Assembly (NCBI GenBank): GCA_017555105.1 | Contig: JAFZHB010000016.1 | Coordinates: 1 to 64,000 of the forward strand | Direction: 5' to 3' | Length of the DNA stretch: 64,000 nucleotides | Source: Alistipes sp. | GTDB lineage: Bacteria > Bacteroidota > Bacteroidia > Bacteroidales > Rikenellaceae | In this document: piece by piece, positions 1 to 8,874 of the stretch | Layout: every line of letters starts with the position of its first letter | How positions within the stretch are numbered: the first letter of the stretch is position 1 | The notes under the pieces: model-generated | What the model saw: only the letters and a program-made list of their open reading frames with translations | The model's database searches: none | What the model was told of the DNA's origin: nothing | Translations under genes and position numbers: made by a program

Positions 1-728
1 AACTCGGCCAAGTGGCGCGGCGTGTTCGAGTTCTCGGCACGGAAGGTAGGACCGAAGGTGTAGATCTGACCCATCGACAGGGCACCCAGCTCACCCTCCA
101 ACTGACCCGACACGGTCAGGTTGCAGGCCTTGCCGAAGAAGTCCTGCGAGAAATCGACCTCGCCCTGCTCCGTCTTGGGAACATTGTTCAGATCGAGGGT
201 CGTCACCTGGAACATCTCACCGGCACCCTCGCAGTCCGAGGCGGTGATCAGCGGCGTATGCAGGTAGTAGAAGCCCTTGTTGTGGAAATACTGATGAATG
301 GCGAAGGCCATCGCGTGGCGGATACGCAACACGGCACCAAAGGTATTCGTACGCGGACGCAAATAGGCGATCTCGCGCAGGAACTCCAGCGAATGGCCCT
401 TCTTCTGCAGGGGATAGGTCTCCGGATCGGCCGTACCGTATACCTCGATCTTCTCGGCCTGAACCTCAACACCCTGGCCTGCGCCGAGCGACTTTACCAG
501 ACGACCATCGACACGCAGGCAGGCACCCGTCGTAACGGGCTTGAGCTCCTCCTCGGCGATCTTGGCCAGATCGACCACCACCTGGATATTCTGCATGCAC
601 GAACCGTCGTTGAGCGCAATGAAGGCTACATTTTTATTTCCGCGCTTGGTGCGCACCCAGCCCTTGACTACGACATCCGTATCAACGGCTCCCGATTTCA
701 GAATTGTTGCAATGCGTTGCGTTTTCAT
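1..728 (-). CDS. asnS: Asparaginyl-tRNA synthetase, partial (C-terminus outside window)
   Basis: Charges tRNA-Asn with asparagine in the cytoplasm. Read on the minus strand from the ATG at 728, the protein begins [10 protein letters not shown], passes through an OB-fold anticodon-binding domain ([25 protein letters not shown]), and enters the class II catalytic domain with the motif 2 region containing [11 protein letters not shown] near the window edge. [13 protein letters not shown] is the motif that separates AsnRS from AspRS. About 242 residues are visible of a family length near 465, so the gene runs off the left edge. It has its own promoter (766-796), back to back with that of the next gene. 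Confidence 0.93.
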   Translation of the reverse strand, partial: MKTQRIATILKSGAVDTDVVVKGWVRTKRGNKNVAFIALNDGSCMQNIQVVVDLAKIAEEELKPVTTGACLRVDGRLVKSLGAGQGVEVQAEKIEVYGTADPETYPLQKKGHSLEFLREIAYLRPRTNTFGAVLRIRHAMAFAIHQYFHNKGFYYLHTPLITASDCEGAGEMFQVTTLDLNNVPKTEQGEVDFSQDFFGKACNLTVSGQLEGELGALSMGQIYTFGPTFRAENSNTPRHLAE

Positions 729-765
729 ATTCTATTGCTTGTTGCTTGTTTTCTGTTTGAATTTA

Positions 766-796
766 CAAAAGTAGTTAATATTTGTGATTTGGCAAA
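766..796 (-). promoter_or_regulatory. Promoter of asnS
   Basis: On the minus strand a TTTG (793-796) is followed after 19 nt by TACTTTTG (766-773), matching the Bacteroidetes -33/-7 consensus. The start codon is about 38 nt below the -7 box. It overlaps the divergent promoter at 781-811. Confidence 0.7.
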
Positions 797-811
797 AAAA
801 AAGTATCTTTG
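781..811 (+). promoter_or_regulatory. Promoter of the GH2-like gene
   Basis: TTTG (781-784), 19 nt, TATCTTTG (804-811): a full Bacteroidetes promoter. Transcription should start near 818, about 27 nt before the ATG at 845. It overlaps the asnS promoter on the other strand. Confidence 0.75.
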
Positions 812-844
812 TGGAGTCATACGCACACGCATATACGCACGCAC

Positions 845-2200
845 ATGAAGAGAACGACACGCTATACTCTGATTTTGGCCGCTTTGTGGCTCACGCTCAC
901 CGCTTCGGCCCAGCAGCCCTGGGAGCTCAATCCCCAACCTGCCGACCTGAAGGCCGGCCGCATCTTCCGTTCGGAGATGATCCCCTACGACACCCGCCAC
1001 GACGCCGAGGCGGGCAACCGCGAAAAGGCGGGCTACATCCTCCCCTTCACGCCCCAACTGCAGGAGGTTTCGAACTCCTTGTCGCTTGCGACAACCGAGG
1101 TAGAGATCCCCTACGCCTGGACCGACGGATTGGTCTATCTGCACCTGGAGAATGTCGCTTCGGCCTATACGCTGTTCGCGAATGAGACCCCGGTGGCCGA
1201 GGTGGAGGATCCGCTCACGCCGGCCGAGTTTCACCTCACGCCCCTCATCAAGCAGGGCATCAACCGTTTTCAGGTGGTATTACGCCCCAGCCGCACGCCG
1301 CAGATCAACGGTGAGGCCGCGGTGCGTCGTGCTCCCTTTACCGACAGCTACCTCTACTACCAGAACAAGCGCGCCATCAGCGACTATGAGATCGCCCTGG
1401 TGCCTGACTCGTTGCACCGCGACGGCATCCTGGAGCTGAAGATCGCCGTACAGAACGGCTTCAACTACGACGAGGAGGTCGAGGCCGGCTATGACATCTA
1501 CTCGCCCGAGGGCAAGCTGCTCGACTTCAACATGCGTGCGATTTCGCTCCCCGGCCGCTCGGTCGACACGCTGCGCTTCAACCCCTACATCTACCAGGTC
1601 TACGACCACTGCTGGAAGTCGGAGCTCAAGCGCTTCCCGCCGCGCTACAAGGTGATGCTCTTCATGCGCCGCAACGGCACCTACAAGGAGTATCTCCCCC
1701 TCGCGCTCGGATTTGGTCGCACGGAGCTTATCGGTGGCAAGATTGTGCGTTTCGACGAGGAGGTGGTGCTCCGCAAAGCCCCCTACAACGCAGCGATCGA
1801 CCGCACGAAGAGCGCGACCGAGATTAAGGCACTCAAGGCACAGGGAGTCAACACGCTATGCCCCTCCTATCCGCAGCCGATGTGGTTCTACGACCTCTGC
1901 ACAGAGCTCGGCATGTATGTAATCGACTGCCCCGCCATCTCGGCGCCCGAGCACCGCACCGACCGCACCGTGGGTGGCACGCCCTCGAATGATCCATCGC
2001 TTGTGGAGGAGTATCTCGAGCGTGTGCGCGGCATGTACTACCGCACGCGCAACCAATCATGCGTGATCGCCTACACGCTCGGCACACCGTCGGGCAACGG
2101 ATACAACATGTACAAGGCTTACGAGTGGCTGAAGTCGGTCGAGCAATTCCGACCGGTGATCTACGAGGATGCTGCCGGCGAGTGGAACAGCGACCTTTAA
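845..2200 (+). CDS. GH2-derived secreted protein, probably catalytically inactive
   Basis: 451 residues with a Sec signal peptide (MKRTTRYTLILAALWLTLTASA). The start at 845 is preferred over 809 because the upstream in-frame codons lie in the promoter and transcript start region. The N-terminal half looks like GH2 sugar-binding and immunoglobulin-like domains. From about residue 305 it follows the beta-galactosidase TIM-barrel (ALKAQGVNTLCPSYPQP; YDLCTELGMYVID; MYYRTRNQSCVIAY). Where LacZ has SLGNESG with the acid/base Glu, this protein has TLGTPSG, Pro415 replacing the Glu. It ends 36 residues later, before the nucleophile region. Family members usually have 800 to 1000 residues. The natural stop is followed 12 bp later by rlmH. 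It is probably a carbohydrate-binding or structural pseudoenzyme; the ligand cannot be told from sequence. Confidence 0.7.
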   Translation: MKRTTRYTLILAALWLTLTASAQQPWELNPQPADLKAGRIFRSEMIPYDTRHDAEAGNREKAGYILPFTPQLQEVSNSLSLATTEVEIPYAWTDGLVYLHLENVASAYTLFANETPVAEVEDPLTPAEFHLTPLIKQGINRFQVVLRPSRTPQINGEAAVRRAPFTDSYLYYQNKRAISDYEIALVPDSLHRDGILELKIAVQNGFNYDEEVEAGYDIYSPEGKLLDFNMRAISLPGRSVDTLRFNPYIYQVYDHCWKSELKRFPPRYKVMLFMRRNGTYKEYLPLALGFGRTELIGGKIVRFDEEVVLRKAPYNAAIDRTKSATEIKALKAQGVNTLCPSYPQPMWFYDLCTELGMYVIDCPAISAPEHRTDRTVGGTPSNDPSLVEEYLERVRGMYYRTRNQSCVIAYTLGTPSGNGYNMYKAYEWLKSVEQFRPVIYEDAAGEWNSDL

Positions 2201-2212
2201 ACCCGAGCGACT

Positions 2213-2686
2213 ATGCAAATTGATCTGATCGTTGTCGGCAAGACCGACTCGCAGGAGGTGGCTTCGCTCGTGGAGATGTATGCCAAGCGCATCAACCACT
2301 ACTGCAAATTCGTCATCACGATCCTGCCCGACCTGCGCAACACGAAGAACCTGAGCGCACGCCAGCAGAACAAGAGCGAGGGCGACCGCATCCTCTCGAT
2401 GCTCACCGAGAGCGACTATGTGGTGCTGCTCGACGAGCGCGGCAAGGAGTTCCGCTCGATGGAGTTTGCCGAGTGGGTAGGCAAGCGCATGAGCAGCGGA
2501 CTGCGTCGCCTGGTCTTCGTGATCGGCGGTCCGTATGGCTTCTCGGAGGAGGTCTACGCCCGTGCCAACCAGAAGATCTCGCTCTCGCAGATGACCTTCT
2601 CGCACCAGATCGTGCGCGCCATCTTCGCCGAGCAGATCTACCGTGCCTTTACAATTCTCAACAACGAGCCGTATCACCACGAGTAA
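2213..2686 (+). CDS. rlmH: 23S rRNA (pseudouridine-1915-N3)-methyltransferase RlmH
   Basis: Methylates N3 of pseudouridine 1915 in helix 69 of 23S rRNA, using SAM, on assembled 70S ribosomes. At 157 residues it has normal RlmH length. The SPOUT trefoil-knot signatures are present: LLDERGKEF around residue 70, FVIGGPYGFSEEV around 105, and the C-terminal LSQMTFSHQIVRAIFAEQ. It begins 12 bp after the GH2-like gene and is probably co-transcribed with it. The pairing looks like simple clustering, with no functional link visible. Confidence 0.95.
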   Translation: MQIDLIVVGKTDSQEVASLVEMYAKRINHYCKFVITILPDLRNTKNLSARQQNKSEGDRILSMLTESDYVVLLDERGKEFRSMEFAEWVGKRMSSGLRRLVFVIGGPYGFSEEVYARANQKISLSQMTFSHQIVRAIFAEQIYRAFTILNNEPYHHE

Positions 2687-2690
2687 AATA

Positions 2691-2722
2691 ATTCAAAATT
2701 TAGAATTTAGAATTCAAAATTA
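2691..2722. repeat. AT-rich heptad repeat, copy 1
   Basis: A 32-bp stretch built of 7-bp units (TTCAAAA / TTTAGAA / TTTAGAA / TTCAAAA). It ends two bases before the start codon of the TonB receptor, so it occupies the ribosome-binding region. The same array with T changed to G at every seventh base is at 59195-59226. Confidence 0.6.
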
Positions 2723-2724
2723 AC

Positions 2725-5013
2725 ATGCAACGATATTGCAAGTACCTCATACTTCTATTGAGCGGACTGACCTTCAGCCTGACGGCGATGGCCTCTGTCG
2801 AGAAGCTTCTCTCGACAGAAGAGAGCCTCGTCGACACGACGATCGTCGTGGATCGCGTGCAGGTGTCAGCCGTCAAGCAGGGTATGGTTCTCCGCAGCGA
2901 GCCGATTGCCGCCACCATTGTCGGTGAGCGCACCGTGGCACGCCGCCAGATCTCCGCGCTGAAGCATCTGGCCGACATGGTACCCAACCTCCACATCCCC
3001 GACTACGGCTCGCGCATGACCTCGTCGGTCTATGTGCGTGGCTTGGGCGCACGCATCGACCAGCCGGCTGTCGGCATGACGGTGGACAATGTGCCGCTGA
3101 TGCAGAAGAACAGCTTCGACATGGAGTTGATGGACATCGAGCGCATCGAGGTGCTGCGCGGCCCGCAATCGACCCTCTATGGGCGTAACACAATGGGTGG
3201 CGTGGTGAATATCTACACGCTCTCCCCCTTCAACTATCAGGGCTCGCGCATCAAGGCCGAGTACAGCAGCGGCAACACGCGCCGTTTTCACGCCTCGATC
3301 TACGAGAAGTTTGGCGAGCGCTTTGCCACCTCCGTATCAGCCCACTCGCTCGCCTCGGATGGTCTGTTTCGCAATGCGCTGACGGGCAAGAAGTGCGACT
3401 GGGAGGAGTTCGAGGGGGGCAACTGGAAGTTGCAGTTCCGCAACAACAAGGGGCTGCGCATCGAGAACACGCTCGCCTACTCGGATGGCAAGCAGGGAGG
3501 CTACCCCTACGCCTTTATCGGAGGGCGTTCGGAGGGTGAGCCGGGCGTAAAGATCGGGCAGATTGCCTACAACGACCGTTGCGGCTACGAGCGTCTGACG
3601 ATCACCGATGGCCTGACGATCCAATACGAGCAACCGCGCTACTCGATCACCTCGATCACCTCGTACCAATACACGAACGACCAGATGACGATGGACAACG
3701 ACTTCCTGCCGCTCGACTATTTCACGCTGCGTCAGGGCATTCGTGAGCAGGTCATCACGGAGGATCTGCTCTTCCGATCGCGCGGAGATCGTGCTTACAA
3801 CTACCTCTTCGGATTCTACGGCTTCTACCGCTACAACCACATGAATGCACCGGTACACTTCAAAGAGGAGGGCATCAACGAGATGATCTTTGCCGCAGCA
3901 AATACCGCCTCGGGAGGTCGCGTGCAGCTCACGGCACTCCAGCCCATGCCGCTCCACTCCGACTTCGAGAATCCGAACTACGGTGGGGCTCTCTACCACG
4001 AGTCGGCGTGGCGTTTCGGTCGTTTTGAGGCGAAGGCGGGTCTGCGCATCGAGAGCGAGCAGACCGAGCTGCGTCACTACAATTGGGGATCGTTGCAGTT
4101 TCACCAGAAGGTCTCCATGCCGCAGATGCCCTTCCCCGTGGAGAAGGATAGCGCCGTGGAGATCGAGGAGTCGGGCAAGCTGAAGAAAGCCTACACCGAA
4201 CTGCTCCCCAAGTTTTCGCTCATCTACCGTTTCGACGCGCAGCGCAACCTCTACCTTTCGGTTTCGCGCGGATTCAAGGCCGGCGGCTTCAACACGCAGC
4301 TCTTCTCCGACATCCTGAAGGAGCAGTTGCAGAGTAAGGCGATGGGGAGCGAGTATGCGATGAAGGATATTGTTTCGTACAAGCCCGAATACAGTTGGAA
4401 CTACGAGTTCGGCGGCCACTTCTCGTGTGCCGAGGGTTTGGTGCGTGGAGATATGGCGCTCTTCCTCATTCAGGTCGAGGATCAGCAGCTCACCACCTTC
4501 CCCGATGCCAACTCGACGGGACGCATGATGACTAATGCCGGTCGCACGCGCTCGATGGGTGGCGAGGTGGCATTGCAGATCCATCCCTCGCGTAACTTCG
4601 AGATCGACCTAGCGTACGGCTACACCCACGCCACCTTCCGCCGCTACAACGACGGCAAGAGCGATTTCGAGGGCAACTACCTCCCCTATGTGCCGCGCCA
4701 GACTCTCTCGACGGGAATCACTTGGACGATTCCGACGGGCGTTGCCTGGCTGGGCGATTTGGTGCTGCACGGCGGTCTGCGCTCGGCCGGTAAGATCTAT
4801 TGGGACGAAGCGAACACCCTGGAGCAGCCCTTCTACACGCTGTTCGACGGCTCGATCCGCATCGAGCACGCGCGCTATGCGATCGACTTCTGGGGCAAGA
4901 ACCTCGCCGAGAAGCAGTACGACCTCTTCTACTTTGAGTCGATCGGCAACCGTTTTGTGCAGCGGGGCAAGCCGCGCATCTTGGGCATTACTTTGAGTAT
5001 TAACTTTTATTAA
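2725..5013 (+). CDS. TonB-dependent outer membrane receptor
   Basis: 762 residues. It has a signal peptide (MQRYCKYLILLLSGLTFSLTAMA), then a plug domain with the usual patterns (VYVRGLGARID around residue 107; IERIEVLRGPQSTLYGRNTMGGVVNIYT around 150-175, quoted in part), then a 22-strand barrel ending in the outer membrane C-terminal pattern with terminal aromatic residues (INFY). It lacks the carboxypeptidase-like N-terminal domain of SusC proteins and has no SusD partner, so it resembles siderophore or cofactor receptors rather than glycan importers. The substrate is unknown. nadC lies 15 bp downstream, which might hint at a cofactor-related role, but that is only inference. Confidence 0.85.
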   Translation: MQRYCKYLILLLSGLTFSLTAMASVEKLLSTEESLVDTTIVVDRVQVSAVKQGMVLRSEPIAATIVGERTVARRQISALKHLADMVPNLHIPDYGSRMTSSVYVRGLGARIDQPAVGMTVDNVPLMQKNSFDMELMDIERIEVLRGPQSTLYGRNTMGGVVNIYTLSPFNYQGSRIKAEYSSGNTRRFHASIYEKFGERFATSVSAHSLASDGLFRNALTGKKCDWEEFEGGNWKLQFRNNKGLRIENTLAYSDGKQGGYPYAFIGGRSEGEPGVKIGQIAYNDRCGYERLTITDGLTIQYEQPRYSITSITSYQYTNDQMTMDNDFLPLDYFTLRQGIREQVITEDLLFRSRGDRAYNYLFGFYGFYRYNHMNAPVHFKEEGINEMIFAAANTASGGRVQLTALQPMPLHSDFENPNYGGALYHESAWRFGRFEAKAGLRIESEQTELRHYNWGSLQFHQKVSMPQMPFPVEKDSAVEIEESGKLKKAYTELLPKFSLIYRFDAQRNLYLSVSRGFKAGGFNTQLFSDILKEQLQSKAMGSEYAMKDIVSYKPEYSWNYEFGGHFSCAEGLVRGDMALFLIQVEDQQLTTFPDANSTGRMMTNAGRTRSMGGEVALQIHPSRNFEIDLAYGYTHATFRRYNDGKSDFEGNYLPYVPRQTLSTGITWTIPTGVAWLGDLVLHGGLRSAGKIYWDEANTLEQPFYTLFDGSIRIEHARYAIDFWGKNLAEKQYDLFYFESIGNRFVQRGKPRILGITLSINFY

Positions 5014-5028
5014 AACATACTATCAGCT

Positions 5029-5883
5029 ATGAAAGCAGAATACAAACCCTATGTGGATGAATTGATCGAATTGGCCATCAAGGAGGATATCGGCGACGGC
5101 GACCATACCTCACTTTGCTGTATTCCGGCCGAGGAGCAGGGACGCATGCGTCTGCTCTGCAAGCAGGAGGGCGTGATTGCAGGTATCGAGATCGCGGAGA
5201 TCGTGCTGCACCGTCTCGACCCCGAGATGAAGTTCGAGCAGCTGATCGAGGATGGCACGCGCGTAAAGCCGGGCGATGTAGCCTTCTATGTATCGGGTCG
5301 TCTGCGCTCTCTCCTGCAGGCTGAGCGCATCCTGCTCAACATCATGCAGCGCATGAGCGGTGTGGCTACCCAGACGGCCTTCTATGTGAAGCATCTGGAG
5401 GGTCTGCACACGCAGGTACTCGACACGCGCAAGACCACGCCAGGCATGCGCGTCTTGGACAAGATGGCCGTAAAGATCGGCGGCGGCGAGAATCACCGCA
5501 TCGGTCTGTTCGACATGATCCTCTTGAAGGATAACCACATCGACTTCGCCGGCGGCATCCGTCAGGCGGTCGAGGGTGCCAAGAAGTACCTAGCCGAGCG
5601 CGGAAAGAACATTCCGATCGAGTGTGAGGTACGCTCTTTGGAGGATATCGACGAGGTATTTGCAGCCGGTGGCGTGGATCGCATCATGTTCGATAACTTC
5701 ACGCCCGAGATGACGCGCCAGGCCGTTGAGAAGGTGGCCGGTCGTTGCCAGACGGAGTCGAGTGGCGGCATCACGCTCGAGACGATGCGCGCCTATGCCG
5801 AGTGCGGTGTCGACTTCATCTCGGTAGGTGCGCTGACGCACCAGATCCGATCGCTCGACATGTCGCTCAAAGCCTGCGAATAA
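5029..5883 (+). CDS. nadC: Nicotinate-nucleotide pyrophosphorylase (carboxylating)
   Basis: Converts quinolinate and PRPP to nicotinate mononucleotide, CO2 and PPi in de novo NAD synthesis. At 284 residues it has the normal length. Diagnostic stretches include EDIGDGDHTS near the N-terminus, the DTRKTTPGMR active-site loop around residue 138, and KIGGGENHRIGLFDMILLKDNH (shown for orientation; binding Lys, His and Arg are present). The C-terminal barrel has VEVR-type ECEVRSLED and VDFISVGALTH. nadA and nadB are not in the window. It lies in a plus-strand run with short gaps. Confidence 0.95.
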   Translation: MKAEYKPYVDELIELAIKEDIGDGDHTSLCCIPAEEQGRMRLLCKQEGVIAGIEIAEIVLHRLDPEMKFEQLIEDGTRVKPGDVAFYVSGRLRSLLQAERILLNIMQRMSGVATQTAFYVKHLEGLHTQVLDTRKTTPGMRVLDKMAVKIGGGENHRIGLFDMILLKDNHIDFAGGIRQAVEGAKKYLAERGKNIPIECEVRSLEDIDEVFAAGGVDRIMFDNFTPEMTRQAVEKVAGRCQTESSGGITLETMRAYAECGVDFISVGALTHQIRSLDMSLKACE

Positions 5884-5898
5884 ACAGCCAAGAGAGAG

Positions 5899-7287
5899 AT
5901 GCTCAGCTTTCAGCCTATCACCCTGTCCGATCGCCCCACGATCGTGCGCTACACGCTCCGTGGTGAATCGCAGAACTGCGACTATGCCTTCGCCAACATG
6001 TACTGCTGGCGAGGTCTCTATCGTAGTGAATGGGCTGAGCGGGAGGGCTTTCTCCTCATCCGCTTCCACATCGACGGAGGCGAGGCGATCGGCTACATGC
6101 AACCGATCGGCGAGGGTGACTTCACCCACCTCCTACCTCTTTTGGAGGCCGATGCCGCCGCACTGGGCGAGCCCCTGCGACTAATCGGACTGACAAGTGA
6201 GGGGGCTGAGTTGGTGAAGCGTGTCTGGGGCGACCGCCTCTTAGTCACCAGCGACCGCAACTACTTCGACTACCTCTACACGCAGGAGTCGTTGGCGCAG
6301 CTCGTCGGCAAGCACTACCAGCCCAAGCGCAACCACATTAACCGATTCACGGCACTCTACCCCACCCATCGCTACGAGCCGCTCACGGCACAACACGCCG
6401 AGGCTTGCTTGGAGTTGGAGCGGGAGTGGTGTCGTCAGCGTGAGGGGTGTCGCGAGGGGGTCTTGGCCGCTGAACGATCTGCCATGGAGTGTGCCTTCCG
6501 CCACTTCGAGGAGTTGGGTTTGGAGGGTGGAGCGCTCTATGTGGAAGATCGTCTGGTTGCCTTCACCTACGGTTCGGCAGTCACGGAGGATACCTTTGTG
6601 GTGCATGCCGAGAAGGCCGACACGAACTACGAGGGTGCCTTTGCCATGATCAACCGCTCGTTGGCGCGTCAACTCGCCGACCGCTACCGCTGGATCAACC
6701 GCGAGGAGGACCTCGGCATCGAGGGGTTGCGCAAGGCGAAGCTCTCGTACAGCCCTGTGGCACTGGTCGAGAAGTGGACTGCACGCCTCCTCAGCCAAGA
6801 GGAGCAAGCTTGTCGTCATCTCTGGCGAGAGGGCTTTCCCAATGACGAAGCGAGCTTTGTCGACGCCTTTCTACAGGATTACTTCGCCCCGACACGGATG
6901 CTCTCAATCGAGGCTGACGGAGCGATCGTCGCTATGGCTCACCTGATTCCCTTCGAGAGTGAGATCGGGCGCGTGGCCTACCTCTACGGTTTAGCCACCG
7001 AGCGGGCCTACCGTGGACGAGGTTACGCCTCGGAGCTGATCAACCGCGCCTTGCGCCTGGCCGAGGAGCAGGGAGCAAAGGCGGTGGTGCTGATACCCGG
7101 CGAAGAGAGTCTGCGTGCCTACTACGCGCGCTTCGGCTTCGAGGGCGACCATCCGTTGGTGCTGCACAGCGGCTCGAGCTTCGATTTCGGCACGGGTGAT
7201 CCGACGGCCGACCGCATGATGATCCGCTGGTGCACCCCGTCAAGTGAGCTCCCCGAGGTGCTGCACGCATACTACCAAAACACCTAA
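5899..7287 (+). CDS. DUF2156 (LPG synthetase-like) domain fused to GNAT acetyltransferase
   Basis: 462 residues in two parts. Residues 1 to about 290 match DUF2156, the aminoacyl-transferase-like fold found at the C-terminus of lysyl-phosphatidylglycerol synthases (NYFDYLYTQESLAQL; KRNHINRF; RWINREEDLGIEGLRKAK). From about residue 300 to the end there is a GNAT domain with the acetyl-CoA pyrophosphate loop AYRGRGYASELI. Each half is a known family, so the protein probably moves an acyl or aminoacyl group, but the acceptor cannot be inferred. There are no membrane segments, so it is not a complete lipid flippase-synthase. The stop codon abuts the next start. Confidence 0.75.
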   Translation: MLSFQPITLSDRPTIVRYTLRGESQNCDYAFANMYCWRGLYRSEWAEREGFLLIRFHIDGGEAIGYMQPIGEGDFTHLLPLLEADAAALGEPLRLIGLTSEGAELVKRVWGDRLLVTSDRNYFDYLYTQESLAQLVGKHYQPKRNHINRFTALYPTHRYEPLTAQHAEACLELEREWCRQREGCREGVLAAERSAMECAFRHFEELGLEGGALYVEDRLVAFTYGSAVTEDTFVVHAEKADTNYEGAFAMINRSLARQLADRYRWINREEDLGIEGLRKAKLSYSPVALVEKWTARLLSQEEQACRHLWREGFPNDEASFVDAFLQDYFAPTRMLSIEADGAIVAMAHLIPFESEIGRVAYLYGLATERAYRGRGYASELINRALRLAEEQGAKAVVLIPGEESLRAYYARFGFEGDHPLVLHSGSSFDFGTGDPTADRMMIRWCTPSSELPEVLHAYYQNT

Positions 7288-8799
7288 ATGATGACCTATA
7301 TGAAACGACTACTGATCTTGGTGGCAGGTCTGCTGCTCGCAACCGCCTGCACCGACCCGAAACAGGAGTTCTTCCCTGCAAAACATGCCAAGGGGGTCAA
7401 TCCCGACACGCGCCTGGCGATCAACTTCCGTAGCGAGCCGACGATCGGTACAAGTGGTAAGATCCGCGTATGGGATGCGGCCACAAACACAGTAATCGAC
7501 AGCCTCGACATCTCGATCCCGGCAGGTCCGACCACGCCGCGCAAGCTGCCGAAGGCGCCCTACAGCTGGGAGCCTTACAACTACGATCAGCCGCGCCGCA
7601 CGAACGCCGACACGAAGCCCGGCACCCCCTCGGGTGTAGCCAGCCCCACATCCGACGCGTATCAGCTGACGATCATCGGCGGATTCACGGACGGATTTCA
7701 CTTCCACCCGATCATCGTATCGGGCACGAAGGCCGAGATATACCTCCACCACAACCTGCTCGAGTACAACAAGCGCTACTACATCACGATTGATGACGGC
7801 GTGCTGACCACGGTCGATGACGACTTCCACGGCATCACAAAGGGCGACGGGTGGTACTTCACAACCAAGGAGAGTGGGCCTGCGCCCGATCGCCGCTACC
7901 TGACGGTAAATGCCGACGGTTCGGGCGATTTCAACACGGTGCAGGGTGCGATGGATTGGATTCCAGATCACAACAAACACCCCTACACGGTCTACATCCA
8001 CAACGGCAACTACGAGGAGTTGGTCTACTTCCGCAACAAGCGCCATGTGACGATCGAAGGCGAGAGCCGCGAGGGGGTCTACATCCACTACCCCAACAAC
8101 GAGATCTTCAACCCCCACCCCGACAATGTGGCCACAAACGAGCAGCCGGGCACCTTCCCGTCGCGTCGTGCCGCCTTCATGGCCGACAACTGCTCGAACC
8201 TCACGATGCGCAACCTGACGATCGCCACCACGCTGCGTGGTCAGGCCGAGGGTCTGCTCCTGATGGGTGAGCGTATCTTCCTCGAGAATGTCTGGGTCAA
8301 TGGCTCGGGCGATGCCCTCCAGGCCAACGGATCGGTCTATCTGCTCCGCTGCCGCATCAAGGGTGACGGCGACACGATTCTGGGGCGTGGTCCCTGCTTC
8401 TTCGAGCACTGCAAGCTCATCTCACGCGGCCCCTTCATGTGGATCCGCAACAACTCGGAGATCAGCCGCGGAAATATCTTCTACCGCTGTCGTTTTAAGG
8501 GTGTGGGGCGCCATGCTGTCTTGGCTCGCACCAGCGAGCGCTATCCCGCCTGCGAGGCGGTACTGATCGATTGTCAGCTGGAGAACATCGACCCCGTGGG
8601 TTGGGGTCGCATGCCCGAAGACACCTCGAAGATTCGCTACTGGGAGTATGACAGCACCGACACGGACGACCGTCCGCTCGACATGTCGCAGCGCGCAGCC
8701 GGCTCACGCAGACTCGACGGCGAGGCCGACAGCCTGCTTATTGCCGCCTACTCGAACCCCACCTGGGTGCTGGGTTGGAATCCGCATACGGGACGATAG
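7288..8799 (+). CDS. Pectinesterase-like (CE8) right-handed beta-helix lipoprotein
   Basis: 503 residues with a lipoprotein signal (LLLATAC; lipid on the Cys about residue 21), so it is surface or periplasmic. The in-frame ATG at 7300 may be the real start. After an Ig-like N-terminal region it enters a pectinesterase beta-helix at about residue 205: GSGDFNTVQGA, then GQAEGL (oxyanion Gln), GSGDALQA and GDGDTILG (positions of the two catalytic Asp of CE8), and LARTSER (substrate Arg) with DPVGW near the end. The Asp residues and Arg are retained although the surrounding motif differs from plant or Erwinia enzymes, so an esterase on a related uronan is plausible. There are no other pectin genes nearby. 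Confidence 0.7.
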   Translation: MMTYMKRLLILVAGLLLATACTDPKQEFFPAKHAKGVNPDTRLAINFRSEPTIGTSGKIRVWDAATNTVIDSLDISIPAGPTTPRKLPKAPYSWEPYNYDQPRRTNADTKPGTPSGVASPTSDAYQLTIIGGFTDGFHFHPIIVSGTKAEIYLHHNLLEYNKRYYITIDDGVLTTVDDDFHGITKGDGWYFTTKESGPAPDRRYLTVNADGSGDFNTVQGAMDWIPDHNKHPYTVYIHNGNYEELVYFRNKRHVTIEGESREGVYIHYPNNEIFNPHPDNVATNEQPGTFPSRRAAFMADNCSNLTMRNLTIATTLRGQAEGLLLMGERIFLENVWVNGSGDALQANGSVYLLRCRIKGDGDTILGRGPCFFEHCKLISRGPFMWIRNNSEISRGNIFYRCRFKGVGRHAVLARTSERYPACEAVLIDCQLENIDPVGWGRMPEDTSKIRYWEYDSTDTDDRPLDMSQRAAGSRRLDGEADSLLIAAYSNPTWVLGWNPHTGR

Positions 8800-8814
8800 C
8801 TCCCCTCCGACAAG

Positions 8815-8856
8815 AAAAGAGCAGGGCAACCTCGAATGAGGCTGCCCTGCTCTTTT
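8815..8856. terminator. Bidirectional terminator between pectinesterase-like gene and folD
   Basis: A 14-bp inverted repeat, AAAAGAGCAGGGCA (8815-8828) and TGCCCTGCTCTTTT (8843-8856), with a T run on both strands. It can stop both the plus-strand run and the purine operon. Confidence 0.9.
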
Positions 8857-8874
8857 AATATGATCGGACCACTC

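Noticed and set aside
1848-2200. Frameshift truncating the GH2-like gene
   Set aside because: rlmH begins 12 bp after the stop, and no further GH2 sequence is visible in another frame, so the gene ends naturally here.
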